Part shown: one piece after another, positions 1-7,282 of the stretch
Layout of the letters: every line of letters begins with the position of its first letter
Numbering within the stretch: the stretch's first letter is position 1
Assembly (NCBI GenBank): GCA_964405335.1
Contig: CAYONP010000138.1
Span: 1 to 10,668 of the forward strand
Origin: CAYONP01 sp964405335
GTDB lineage: Bacteria; Armatimonadota; UBA10988
Reading direction: 5' to 3'
Length of the DNA stretch: 10,668 nucleotides
The notes under the pieces: generated by a model
Database searches by the model: none
What the model was told of the DNA's origin: nothing
The model's input: only the letters and a program-made list of their open reading frames with translations
Made by a program: the position numbers and the translations under genes

Positions 1-54
1 CACCATTCTCGCCACCAGTCGCGCCGCCGGGCCTCTGAAGTAGGGGACGTGGCC

Positions 55-780
55 GTGAATGCAGACGTGCTGGCCGAACAGGCGCTCGACGCGGCGATCA
101 CCGATTGCTGCGAGTTTCTGGCCATCGATCGCCGGACCTACTTCGAGCTGGCGCTGGCCTGGGACGAGCTCGGCGCGGCGCTCTGGCCGAGTCACACGCC
201 GGAGACCTTTTACACCGCCTGGACCGGCGACGCCGGCCGGGCCAACCTGTGCCGCAACCTGATCGACCAGTTCGCCCGCCGCGATGTCTGGGCGGTGCTC
301 AGTCAGTCGACCGACGGCCAGGACGGCTGGTGGCTGCTCGACTACGGCTGCGGCAGCGCCGCCACGGCGCTGGCGGTGGCCCCGCGCTGCCGCCAGGTGG
401 TGTTGGTCGATGTGCCCAACCTGGCCCAGGAGTTCGTCGCCTGGCGCATCGAAAGACACGGGCTGAAGCAGGTCAGTTGCCTCACCCCCGCCGAGGCCGA
501 GGCGCTGCCGGCCGAGAGCTTCGATTACCTCTGCTGCATCGACGTGCTCGAACACCTGCCCACGCCGACGACGACCTTCGAGCGGCTCGAGGCCCTGCTC
601 CGCCGGGCCGGCTGCCTGCTCTTCCGCGCCCCCTGGGCACGGCCCGACGAGGACTTCAGCGAACACCTGCCCGAGGCCACCGCCGACTGGCACCGCCCCG
701 GCGGCGGCGCCGACCGGCTCGCCACCCGCTACCACCAGGTGCTCACCATCAGCTTCGGCGGCCTCTACGTCAAGCGCTGA
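55..780 (+). CDS. Class I SAM-dependent methyltransferase, substrate unknown
   Basis: The protein has the Rossmann-fold methyltransferase signature. Numbering from the GTG at 49, the glycine-rich SAM loop is LLDYGCGSAA at about 96-105, the acidic end of strand 2 is VLVDVP with D121, and the post-motif FDYLCCIDVLEHLP is at about 158-171, as in the Methyltransf_11/12/23 type. The first 80 or so residues are helical and not diagnostic; the C-terminus ends on a short strand (GGLYVKR). GTG at 55 is preferred because GGGGA at 43-47 sits seven bases before it, whereas it almost touches the alternative GTG at 49. The frame is open to the left edge of the window, so an upstream start cannot be excluded. 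The gene is convergent with pykA, 21 bases away. Small-molecule, lipid or protein substrates are all possible. Family assignment is firm; the substrate is not inferable. Confidence 0.85.
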   Translation: MNADVLAEQALDAAITDCCEFLAIDRRTYFELALAWDELGAALWPSHTPETFYTAWTGDAGRANLCRNLIDQFARRDVWAVLSQSTDGQDGWWLLDYGCGSAATALAVAPRCRQVVLVDVPNLAQEFVAWRIERHGLKQVSCLTPAEAEALPAESFDYLCCIDVLEHLPTPTTTFERLEALLRRAGCLLFRAPWARPDEDFSEHLPEATADWHRPGGGADRLATRYHQVLTISFGGLYVKR

Positions 781-784
781 CCAT

Positions 785-799
785 CGGGGTCAGGCCCCG
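785..799. terminator. Small GC-rich hairpin between convergent genes
   Basis: CGGGG (785-789) and CCCCG (795-799) form a five-base-pair stem with a five-base loop, inside the 21-base gap between the stop codons of the methyltransferase and pykA. The position suits a bidirectional terminator. The stem is short and neither side has a T-run, so this rests mainly on position. Confidence 0.3.
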
Positions 800-801
800 G
801 A

Positions 802-2247
802 TCAGGCGCGTTCGACGCGGATTAGGTTGGTCGTGCCAGGCACCGCGAAGGGCACGCCGGCGGTGATGATCACTTGCTCGCCCGGCTCGACCAGACCGGC
901 GGCGCGCAATCGAGCAATGGCCTGGGCGGTCATCGTGTCGCTGCTGGTCGGCTGCTCGTCGGTCAGCGGCACCACGCCCCATTGGAGGGCCAATTGCCGC
1001 GCCACCTCGACGAACGGCGTGAGGGCGACGACCAGGGCGCTGGGCCGGTGTTTGGCCACCTGCCGCGCGGTGCTGCCGCTCCAGGTGAAGCTGGCGATCA
1101 CCTCGGCGGGCAGGATCTCGGCCAGCCGGCAGGCGCTGTGGCAGACGGCGAGCTGGACCGACGGCGTTGCCTCGTCGGCATACTGGTAGAGCTGCCGGCC
1201 GTAATCCTCGCTCGATTCGACCGCCTGGGCGATGCGGTCCATGATCGCCACCGCCTCGACGGCGTGCCGACCGACGGCGGTCTCGCCGCTGAGCATGACC
1301 GCATCGGCGCCGTCGTAGATGGCGTGACCCACGTCGCTCGCCTCGGCCCGCGTCGGGCGCGGGTTGGCGATCATGCTCTCGAGCATCTGCGTGGCGACCA
1401 CCACCGGCTTGCCGACCGCCTGGCAGGCGCGGATGATCGACCGTTGGATGACCGGCACCTGCTCGGGCGGTAGCTCGACGCCGAGATCGCCGCGGGCGAC
1501 CATGATGCCGTCGGCGGCCTCGAGGATCGACTCGAACCGGTGCACCGCGCCGGGCTTTTCGATCTTGGCCATCAGCCGTGCCCGCGAGCCGACCCGCCGC
1601 AAGTGCTCGCGCGCGGCGCGGAGATCGTCGGCGGTGCGGACGAAGCTGAGCGCGACCCAGTCGACGCCGAGCCCGGCGCCGAACTCGAGGTCGGCAATGT
1701 CCTTCGCGCTCAGCGCCGGCACGCTCAGGTCGGCCGCCGGGACGTTGAGCCCCTTGTGGTCGCTGAGCGGCCCGCCGGTGATCACCCGGCAGTCGACCCG
1801 CTCGTCGTGCTGCTCGACCACCTCGAGCTCGAGCATGCCGTCGCTGAGCAGCAGGCGCTCGCCCGGCGCCAGGTCGCCGATCAGCGCGGGCAGGCTGAGC
1901 CCGACGCGGCGCTGGTCGCCCGGCGCGGGGTCGGCGGTGAGGCTGAACCGGTCGCCCTCGGCGAGGGTGATGCCGGCCGGGTCGGCGAAGCGGCCGATGC
2001 GGATCTTCGGCCCTTGCAGGTCTTGCAGCACGCCGACCGGCCGGCCACAGTCGGCCTCGGCGGCGCGGATGGCGCTCATCCGCGCCGCGTGCTCGACGTG
2101 CGTGCCGTGGCTGAAGTTGAGGCGGAACAGGTCGCACCCGGCGGCCAGCAGCGCGTCGATCTCGCCGCGCGTATCGGTCGCCGGGCCGAGTGTGGCGACG
2201 ATCTTCGTCCGCCGGTCCTGAGCGTGGTGGATCACCGGCGTAGGCAC
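802..2247 (-). CDS. pykA: Pyruvate kinase, PykA-like
   Basis: Pyruvate kinase transfers phosphate from PEP to ADP, giving pyruvate and ATP. From the GTG at 2247 the protein is 481 residues, a normal length. It starts with the family opening RRTKIVATLGPAT (12-24). Substrate and metal residues follow: R42, N44, S46 and H47 in FRLNFSHG, D76 in LQDLQGPKIR, K228 and E230 in AKIEKPG, ARGDLGVE (251-258), and T286 in VATQMLESM. The C-terminal domain ends in AVPGTTNLIRVERA. Position 81 is lysine (GPKIR), as in E. coli PykA, rather than the glutamate (GPEIR) of K+-dependent enzymes. GTG at 2247 lies one base after the pckA stop, with AAGGG five bases before it. GTG at 2235 is an alternative, with GAGGTG nine bases before it. 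The frame runs open into pckA, but that extension is shadow coding. It is expected to be co-transcribed with pckA. Confidence 0.95.
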   Translation of the reverse strand: MPTPVIHHAQDRRTKIVATLGPATDTRGEIDALLAAGCDLFRLNFSHGTHVEHAARMSAIRAAEADCGRPVGVLQDLQGPKIRIGRFADPAGITLAEGDRFSLTADPAPGDQRRVGLSLPALIGDLAPGERLLLSDGMLELEVVEQHDERVDCRVITGGPLSDHKGLNVPAADLSVPALSAKDIADLEFGAGLGVDWVALSFVRTADDLRAAREHLRRVGSRARLMAKIEKPGAVHRFESILEAADGIMVARGDLGVELPPEQVPVIQRSIIRACQAVGKPVVVATQMLESMIANPRPTRAEASDVGHAIYDGADAVMLSGETAVGRHAVEAVAIMDRIAQAVESSEDYGRQLYQYADEATPSVQLAVCHSACRLAEILPAEVIASFTWSGSTARQVAKHRPSALVVALTPFVEVARQLALQWGVVPLTDEQPTSSDTMTAQAIARLRAAGLVEPGEQVIITAGVPFAVPGTTNLIRVERA

Positions 2248-2248
2248 C

Positions 2249-3850
2249 TCAGCCCTTCGGCTCGGCGGCGACGACCTCGGCCGAGGCGTCGGCGGCGTAG
2301 CGGGCGAAGTTGTCGCGAAACATCGCCGCCAGCTTGCGCGCCTGCGCATCATAGGCCGCCGGGTCGGCCCAGGTGAGCCGCGGGTTGAGCACCTCGGCGG
2401 GCACGCCGGGGCAGGCGAGCGGTAGCTCGAAGCCGAAGAACGGTTCGGTCTCGAACGGACCATCGTCGAGCGCGCCGTCGAGGGTGGCCGAGACAATGGC
2501 CCGGGTGTGCGCGATGGACATCCGCCGGCCGGCGCCGTAGGGCCCGCCGGTCCAGCCGGTGTTGATCAGCCAGGCCTGTGCGCCGTGCTTTTCGATTCGC
2601 TCGCCGAGCAGTCGCGCATAGGCCGCGGGGGGGAGCATCAGGAACGGCCCGCCAAAGCAGGGCGAGAAGGTCGCCGACGGCTCGGTGACGCCCTTCTCGG
2701 TGCCGGCGACGCGGGCGGTGTAGCCCGACAGGAAGTGGTACATCGCCTGGGCGGTGCTGAGCCGCGCCACGGGCGGCATCACGCCGTAGGCGTCGCAGGT
2801 GAGGAAGATGATGTTCTTCGGGTGGCCGCAGCGGCCGGACAGGTCGCAGCCGGGGATGCTGCTGATCGGATAGGCGGCGCGGGTGTTCTCGGTCAGGCTG
2901 TCGTCGTCGAGGCAGAGCTCGCGGGTGTGCGGATCGACGACCACGTTCTCGAGCACCGTGCCGAAGGTGTGCGCCGCGGCGAAGATGTGCGGCTCGGCCT
3001 CGGGCGAGAGGTTGATCACCTTGGCATAGCAGCCGCCTTCGAGGTTGAAGATACCCGAGTCGCACCAGGCGTGTTCGTCGTCGCCGATCAGCGTGCGCGC
3101 CGGGTCGGCCGAAAGCGTCGTCTTGCCGGTGCCGCTGAGGCCGAAGAAGAGCGCCGTATCGCCGTTCGGCCCGTAGTTGGCCGAGCAGTGCATGGTGACC
3201 ACGTCGCGGAGCGGCAGCAGGTAGTTCATCAGCGAGAAGATCGACTTCTTCTGCTCGCCGGCATAGCCGGTGCCGCCGATCAGCACCAGTCGCTTGCCGG
3301 GATGGACCAGGATAAAGGTCGCCGAGCGGGTGTGGTCGATCTCTGGCCGGGCATACATGCGCGGGGCATGGATGACGGTGCAGTCGGGCACCAGGTGGGG
3401 CAGCTGGTCGGCGGTCGGGCGGAGGAACAGGCTGCGCACAAACAGGTTGTGCCAGGCCAGCTCGTTGATGAACCGGACGCAGAACTGGTATTCGGGATCG
3501 GCGCCGACGAGCAGGTCCTGGACGAACAGCTCTTTGCTCTGCAGGTAGCTCATCACCCGGTGGTGCATGAACTCGAACCGCTCGGCCTCGAACGGCAGGT
3601 TGACATTGCCCCACCAGATGTTGGCCTCGGTGCCCGGCTCACGGACGACGAACTTGTCGTTCGGTGAGCGGCCGGTGTGGACACCGGTCTCGACCACCAG
3701 CGAGCCGCCATGGGCGACGATACCCTCGCCGCGCATCACGGCAGCCTCATAGAGCTGGGCCGTGGTCAGGTTCCAGTGGACTGGTCCAGGGTAGGCAATC
3801 CCGTGGTGGTCCAACCCAAAGTGGCTCTCGCGCGGCCCGATCGTCGGCAT
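2249..3850 (-). CDS. pckA: ATP-dependent phosphoenolpyruvate carboxykinase
   Basis: This cytosolic enzyme interconverts oxaloacetate plus ATP with PEP, ADP and CO2, usually the first committed gluconeogenic step. The 533-residue length is normal for the ATP family. Visible landmarks are TGRSPNDKF (59-67) with the substrate arginine R61; YAGEQKKS (196-203) with K202; H221 in TMHCSANYG; the P-loop GLSGTGKTT (237-245) with K243; kinase-2 LIGDDEH (254-260) with D258; and TCDAYGVMPPVARLS (351-365). Spacing between K202, H221, K243 and D258 equals that of K213, H232, K254 and D269 in the E. coli enzyme, so the active site looks complete. The ATG has GGAG six bases upstream. It is the first gene of a pair with pykA and is divergent from the small membrane protein at 3994. 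A GTP-type PEPCK is ruled out by the P-loop and Arg-Ser-Pro motifs. Confidence 0.97.
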   Translation of the reverse strand: MPTIGPRESHFGLDHHGIAYPGPVHWNLTTAQLYEAAVMRGEGIVAHGGSLVVETGVHTGRSPNDKFVVREPGTEANIWWGNVNLPFEAERFEFMHHRVMSYLQSKELFVQDLLVGADPEYQFCVRFINELAWHNLFVRSLFLRPTADQLPHLVPDCTVIHAPRMYARPEIDHTRSATFILVHPGKRLVLIGGTGYAGEQKKSIFSLMNYLLPLRDVVTMHCSANYGPNGDTALFFGLSGTGKTTLSADPARTLIGDDEHAWCDSGIFNLEGGCYAKVINLSPEAEPHIFAAAHTFGTVLENVVVDPHTRELCLDDDSLTENTRAAYPISSIPGCDLSGRCGHPKNIIFLTCDAYGVMPPVARLSTAQAMYHFLSGYTARVAGTEKGVTEPSATFSPCFGGPFLMLPPAAYARLLGERIEKHGAQAWLINTGWTGGPYGAGRRMSIAHTRAIVSATLDGALDDGPFETEPFFGFELPLACPGVPAEVLNPRLTWADPAAYDAQARKLAAMFRDNFARYAADASAEVVAAEPKG

Positions 3851-3882
3851 GGCAGGCTCCGCCAGTCTTCGGCGACGCGGCG

Positions 3883-3888
3883 ATTATA
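3883..3888 (-). promoter_or_regulatory. Candidate -10 element of the pckA-pykA promoter
   Basis: Read on the minus strand this is a perfect TATAAT in very GC-rich surroundings, ending 32 bases before the pckA ATG. That would give a 5' leader of about 25 bases. No TTGACA-like -35 is visible 16-18 bases upstream and there is no TG extension, so the assignment rests on the hexamer and its location. Confidence 0.45.
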
Positions 3889-3993
3889 CGGGGGGATGGG
3901 GTTACGCGCGAGTCGCGGCGGATCGGCAATAGGGAGGTCGCGCGCGGGGCCGTGGCGTATCGCCGGCGCGACGGATCGACTGGGAGGACGAGT

Positions 3994-4443
3994 TTGCTCT
4001 CCGATGCGCCGGATACGTCGTCGCTCGAGCACGAGAAACGGAAGCTGGAGCGGCGCGTGCAGATGCTCGAGGGCGCCGAGTACCGGGTCGCTTCTCGCGC
4101 GGCACATCGGGCCGTCGTGCTGACCATCCTCATCGGCGTAGTACAGGCCGCCGCCGGTGTGGCGTTGATCGCTGCGGCGTTGGCCGGTGGCTCGGGCTCG
4201 GTCGAGGCCGGCGCGGCACTGCTCGGAGCCGCGGGCGTTACGGTCGGTGCGGCGAAACGCTTCATGCCGGAGCCGGATGAGGAAAAGCTGCGGATCGAGA
4301 ACGATTGGCTCCACGAGGCGTTAAGCAAGGAAGAGGGTCGCAACGCCGAACTGCTCGCGCGGCTGGAGCACGCCGCCCCGGCCACCGCGAGCCGCTTGGC
4401 GGCCGACGCGGAGAAGACCGACGATGGCACGATCACAGCCTAG
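3994..4443 (+). CDS. Small membrane protein, two TM helices flanked by charged helices
   Basis: I do not recognise this 149-residue protein. TTG at 3994 is chosen because GGGAGG (3982-3987) lies six bases before it. The frame extends far upstream, but only through sequence antisense to pckA. Residues 11-27 are a highly charged helix (LEHEKRKLERR). Residues 40-64 and 70-87 are hydrophobic, Ala/Gly-rich and probably membrane-spanning, separated by a short GGSGS-type turn. Residues 96-126 are again charged and could be coiled coil. Positive residues lie before helix 1 and just after helix 2 (AKRF), so both ends are probably cytoplasmic. It is divergent from pckA, and its 3' end overlaps the next gene by 20 bases, which suggests translational coupling. 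No catalytic motif is visible. Coding status rests on the strong Shine-Dalgarno site and the coherent membrane topology. Confidence 0.65.
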   Translation: MLSDAPDTSSLEHEKRKLERRVQMLEGAEYRVASRAAHRAVVLTILIGVVQAAAGVALIAAALAGGSGSVEAGAALLGAAGVTVGAAKRFMPEPDEEKLRIENDWLHEALSKEEGRNAELLARLEHAAPATASRLAADAEKTDDGTITA

Positions 4444-4612
4444 CTCGCCGACCAACCTGCTCTGGCTCGGCTGCTTTCCGCTGGCGGCCGCCATCATCTG
4501 GGTGGCTGTGAGCACGCCGGTCGAACAGCACACCTTCGCCAGCATCCTCCTCTGGGCCGTCACCGGCGCGCTGCTGACCGCCGGAGGCTACCGGCTCGTC
4601 TCCGCCACCTGA
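4424..4612 (+). CDS. Hypothetical 62-residue double-spanning membrane protein
   Basis: A very small protein with two hydrophobic segments, residues 11-29 (LLWLGCFPLAAAIIWVAV) and 39-57 (ASILLWAVTGALL onwards), joined by a short polar loop. It begins inside the last 20 bases of the preceding membrane-protein gene. GGAG lies ten bases upstream of its ATG, so it probably belongs to the same transcript. Its 3' end overlaps the end of the convergent transporter gene by 25 bases. No family is recognised. The hydrophobic pattern with sensible loops argues against a chance frame, but the size keeps confidence moderate. Confidence 0.5.
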   Translation: MARSQPSSPTNLLWLGCFPLAAAIIWVAVSTPVEQHTFASILLWAVTGALLTAGGYRLVSAT

Positions 4613-5505
4613 CGCCCCTCCCGGCTCGCGGTCGCAATCCCCAGCGCCACCAGGCCGACGCCGAGCGCGACCCAGACCGTCACCGCATCGCCCAAGATCA
4701 GCGCGCAGAAGAGCACGCCCCAGAGCGGCGTGGTGAACGTCCAGGCGGCCACCTCGCTGGCCCGGTGGTGCTCGTAGAGCCAGGCGTTGACACAGAAGCA
4801 GAAGCCGGCGATGACCAGGCCCTGGTAGAGCAGCGAGCCGACATGCCGCGCCTCGACCGGCTGCCACATCCCGCGCTCGAAGCCCAGGCTGCCCAGCGCG
4901 AACAGCGGCACCGCCAGCCCGGCCTGCCAGGCCAACGCGCGGAACAGCGGCGTCTGCTGCACCAGGCGCTTAAGCATCACCAGTCGCAGGCCGAGTAGCA
5001 CCGCGCTGAGCACAATCAGGCTGTCACCGAGCAGCCGGGCGGTGGTGCCGGTCAGCCCCTCGGCAAACGTGGCCACGACGCCGCTGAAGGCGAGCAGCAG
5101 GCCGGCGGTGCGGGTCGGGCGGAGCCGATCGCCGGGGATCAGCCAGGCGGCGAAGAGCGCCACGCAGAGCGGATGCGCGGCGAGGAAGACCGTACTGCGC
5201 ACCGCGCTGGTCAGCTTGGTGCCGATGTTCAGCGCGCCAATCTGGAGCAGAAAGACGAGCGAGAGCAACGCCAGCGCGCGCAGCTCGCCCGGCGCAGGGC
5301 GGAGCGAGACGCCGCGCAGCCGCGCCAGACCGACGATGAACCCGAGACCGAGCGTGAACCGAATGGCCGCCGCGGCGAGCGGCGGCACGGCCTCGACCGA
5401 GACCTTGATGGCCAGCGTGTTGGCGCCCCAGAGCGCGAAGATGAACAGCGACAGCGCCGCCGCGCCGGGCCCGAGACGTCGGTCGCCCGCGGTGGCCGAG
5501 CTCAC
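4588..5505 (-). CDS. EamA/DMT-superfamily transporter
   Basis: This 305-residue integral membrane protein has about ten hydrophobic segments, near residues 14-34, 41-61, 76-96, 102-123, 132-149, 157-178, 187-207, 221-242, 252-272 and 276-294. This is the two-times-five repeat of the drug/metabolite transporter superfamily. The first helix carries the common FIFALWGANTLAIK pattern (21-34), and the segment near 104-123 and its counterpart WTFTTPLWGVLFCALILGD (255-273) match the ends of the two EamA repeats. Members export amino acids, metabolites or toxic compounds; the substrate cannot be told from sequence. The GTG start overlaps the rsgA stop as GTGA, so translation is probably coupled to rsgA, though I see no functional link. 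The 3' end overlaps the convergent small membrane gene by 25 bases. Confidence 0.9.
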   Translation of the reverse strand: MSSATAGDRRLGPGAAALSLFIFALWGANTLAIKVSVEAVPPLAAAAIRFTLGLGFIVGLARLRGVSLRPAPGELRALALLSLVFLLQIGALNIGTKLTSAVRSTVFLAAHPLCVALFAAWLIPGDRLRPTRTAGLLLAFSGVVATFAEGLTGTTARLLGDSLIVLSAVLLGLRLVMLKRLVQQTPLFRALAWQAGLAVPLFALGSLGFERGMWQPVEARHVGSLLYQGLVIAGFCFCVNAWLYEHHRASEVAAWTFTTPLWGVLFCALILGDAVTVWVALGVGLVALGIATASREGRQVAETSR

Positions 5506-6476
5506 CAGCCGCGCGCCGTGGCGGCAATCTCGTCGTGCAGGCGCAGGTAGCTGTCGTGCCGGCTGGCGGCAATCTCGCCGGCGGCGACGGCGGCGGTCAC
5601 CGCGCAGCCCGGCTCGCTCCGGTGCGAGCAGTTGTCGAACCGGCAGGCGGCCAGGTAGGGGGCCAGGTCGGGAAAGAGGTATTGCAGCTCATCGGGCGCC
5701 AGCGTCTCGGTGATCAGCGCGATGGTCTTGATCCCCGGCGTATCGGCCACCCAGCCCCCATTGTCCAGTGGCAGCAGCCGCGTGTCGGTGGTGGTGTGCC
5801 GCCCCTTGCCGATGCTCATCACCTCGCCGCAGCGCAGACGATAGCCTGGGTTGAGGGCGTTGAGCAGGCTCGACTTACCGGCGCCCGACGGTCCAATCAC
5901 CGCCGTCACCCGGTCGCGCAGCAGCGCCGCCAGCCGGTCGAGGTTGTCGCCCCGCGCGGCACTGGTCACCACCAGCTCAAAGCCGAGCGGGCGGTAAAGC
6001 GCCAGGATCGCCGCGGCCACCTCGCCGGTCTCGTCCAGGTCGCACTTGTTGAGCACCAGCAGCGGTGGCACCTCACAGGCGGCGGCGAGCGCGAGGTAGC
6101 GGTCGATGGTGTGCAGCGAGGGCTCGGGCTGGTGGGCGGCGACGACGATCGCGAGCTGGTCGAGGTTGGCCGCGACGAGCTGCGGCGGCTTGCCCGGCCG
6201 GCCGCGGCCGACCAGGCTACGGCGCGGCAGGATGGTCTCGATCACGCCGCGCTCGGGCTCGTCGAGGAACCGCCGGCCCTCGACCTGGTCACCGACGACC
6301 AGCCGGGCGAGCGGATCGTCGCCGGCCTTCAGGCGGCCGGTCAGGCGGCACGAGACGGGCAGTTCGCCTACTTGCACGGCCCACTCGCCGCCGCGGCCGC
6401 TGTGGATCACCAGGCCACGGAACGGCTCGGGCGCCAAGCGGCGGCCGGCGGTCGTCTGCTCTTGCGATTCGGGCAT
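5502..6476 (-). CDS. rsgA: Small ribosomal subunit biogenesis GTPase RsgA
   Basis: RsgA is a circularly permuted GTPase that acts in late maturation of the 30S subunit. The 324-residue protein shows the permuted motif order: G4 NKCD (143-146), G5 TSA (171-173), G1 GPSGAGKSS (195-203), the GKGRHTTT segment (223-230) serving as G2, and G3 DTPG (245-248). An OB-fold domain precedes it (about 17-85). A C-terminal zinc site follows with C278, C283, H285 and C291 in the usual spacing (CRFDNC, H, EPGC). ATG at 6476 is chosen because the OB domain then begins about 17 residues in. A GTG 33 bases upstream is an alternative, and the longer open frame to 6947 runs antisense to the TPR gene. It is the first gene of a pair with the EamA transporter. 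Confidence 0.95.
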   Translation of the reverse strand: MPESQEQTTAGRRLAPEPFRGLVIHSGRGGEWAVQVGELPVSCRLTGRLKAGDDPLARLVVGDQVEGRRFLDEPERGVIETILPRRSLVGRGRPGKPPQLVAANLDQLAIVVAAHQPEPSLHTIDRYLALAAACEVPPLLVLNKCDLDETGEVAAAILALYRPLGFELVVTSAARGDNLDRLAALLRDRVTAVIGPSGAGKSSLLNALNPGYRLRCGEVMSIGKGRHTTTDTRLLPLDNGGWVADTPGIKTIALITETLAPDELQYLFPDLAPYLAACRFDNCSHRSEPGCAVTAAVAAGEIAASRHDSYLRLHDEIAATARGW

Positions 6477-6503
6477 GGGCCGGACGAGTCTCCCAGGTTG
6501 GCT

Positions 6504-6518
6504 CACAATACCATTGTG
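6504..6518. promoter_or_regulatory. Perfect palindrome in the rsgA/TPR intergenic region
   Basis: CACAAT (6504-6509) and ATTGTG (6513-6518) are exact inverted repeats around ACC. A second overlapping repeat, GTGT (6516-6519) and ACAC (6522-6525) around TG, abuts it. The AT content stands out from the surrounding sequence, and the site lies 28 bases from rsgA and 34 from the TPR gene. This suits an operator for a dimeric regulator serving both genes. No regulator family can be named. Confidence 0.35.
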
Positions 6519-6552
6519 TTGACACCCGCGCGCGCATTCTAGGATGAATCCG

Positions 6553-7239
6553 ATGGCGAATGAGCTTCCCACCACCGCGACGGCGACCGAGCGCCCCCCT
6601 CGCGAGGGCATGGCCGGCGAGAATGTCGCCATCCTCGTCCTCTCCGCGTTGCTCGTCGGGCTGCTGGTCGGCAACGCCCTGGGCCGACGGCAGGGCCTGA
6701 CGCTCAACCAGGTGGCCCTGCCGGGCGACCCGCACGCCGGGATGCAGGCCCCCGCGCCTGAGGCGATGCCCAGCGGCATGGACGCCGCCACCGATCCCGA
6801 CGCCGCCATGGCCGCCAGCGCGCCGCCAGCGCCCGAGACCCTCGACGAGGCGCGGGCGATGGTCGAGCAGATGGGCGGCGTCGATTTCGCCACCCTGGTC
6901 GACCTGGGCAATCGCAAGTTCGACAACGGCAAGTGGCTGCTCGCCATCGCGTTCTATGAGGGCGCGGTCAAACAGCAACCCAACGCGCCCGATGTCTGGT
7001 GCGACCTGGGCATTGCGTACCACCAGGTCGACGAGAACAGCGAGGCGCTACGCTGCTTCGATGAGGCGCTGGAGCGGCAGCCCGAGCACCTCAACTCGTG
7101 GTACAACCGCGGCATCGTCTACAGCGCCATGGGCGACGCGACGCAGGCCCGCGCCGCCTTCGAGAAGGTGCTGGCCATCGACACCGAGGGCAAGCTGAGC
7201 GAGTCGGCCAAAGCGCTGATCGCCAAGCTCGGCGCATGA
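6553..7239 (+). CDS. Membrane-anchored TPR protein
   Basis: From ATG 6553 the protein has 228 residues. This start is preferred to ATG 6544 because AGGA (6541-6544) lies eight bases before it and nothing suitable precedes 6544. Residues 24-42 (VAILVLSALLVGLLVGNAL) form one transmembrane helix after a short polar N-terminus. It is followed by a Pro/Ala/Met-rich linker (about 55-95) and three tetratricopeptide repeats near 110-143, 147-178 and 181-212 (for example WCDLGIAYHQVDENSEALRC and WYNRGIVYSAMGDATQAR). TPRs mediate protein-protein contact, so this is probably a scaffold at the membrane; which side the repeats face is uncertain. It is divergent from rsgA, and its 3' end is followed after 13 bases by the palindromic repeat cluster. 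Partner and process are unknown. Confidence 0.85.
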   Translation: MANELPTTATATERPPREGMAGENVAILVLSALLVGLLVGNALGRRQGLTLNQVALPGDPHAGMQAPAPEAMPSGMDAATDPDAAMAASAPPAPETLDEARAMVEQMGGVDFATLVDLGNRKFDNGKWLLAIAFYEGAVKQQPNAPDVWCDLGIAYHQVDENSEALRCFDEALERQPEHLNSWYNRGIVYSAMGDATQARAAFEKVLAIDTEGKLSESAKALIAKLGA

Positions 7240-7252
7240 CTGCTCGGCAAGG

Positions 7253-7277
7253 GTAGGGCCGCCTCGCCGAGGCGGCC
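7253..7277 (+). repeat. REP-like unit A: GTAG plus 10-bp stem
   Basis: GTAG (7253-7256) is followed at once by GGCCGCCTCG (7257-7266), a single C, and the exact reverse complement CGAGGCGGCC (7268-7277). This is the same stem as unit E at 10607, apart from one compensatory base-pair change. It is the left member of a head-to-head composite ending at 7359. It begins 13 bases after the TPR gene stop and could also act as its terminator. Confidence 0.75.
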
Positions 7278-7282
7278 GACGC

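Noticed and set aside
40..60. GTAG at 40-43 as another repeat unit
   Set aside because: No inverted repeat follows the tetranucleotide; it is simply part of the sequence before the methyltransferase start.
770..2376. Long open frames antisense to or out of frame with pykA (770-2137 minus, 1364-2221 and 1540-2376 plus)
   Set aside because: They are Arg/Pro/Ala-rich, show no domains, and arise from the high G+C wobble of the pykA gene, which has full family motifs.
2248..2496. N-terminal extension of the pyruvate kinase frame up to 2496
   Set aside because: The extra 83 residues are low-complexity Ser/Arg/Pro sequence overlapping the end of pckA; the conserved protein begins just after the pckA stop, with ribosome sites there.
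2349..3667. Large open frames overlapping pckA (2349-3614 minus, 2507-3667 plus)
   Set aside because: pckA is complete and conserved over this interval; the other frames have the skewed composition of GC-rich shadows.
3664..3993. Upstream extension of the small membrane protein frame
   Set aside because: It runs through the 5' part of pckA in antisense and has no hydrophobic or conserved content; a strong Shine-Dalgarno marks TTG 3994.
6519..6524. TTGACA as a -35 box for the TPR gene
   Set aside because: A -10 box 17 bases on would fall across the start codon region and no TATAAT-like hexamer is there.
6477..6947. Extension of rsgA to 6947
   Set aside because: It would cover the TPR gene in antisense and adds residues not seen in RsgA; the OB domain starts shortly after 6476.
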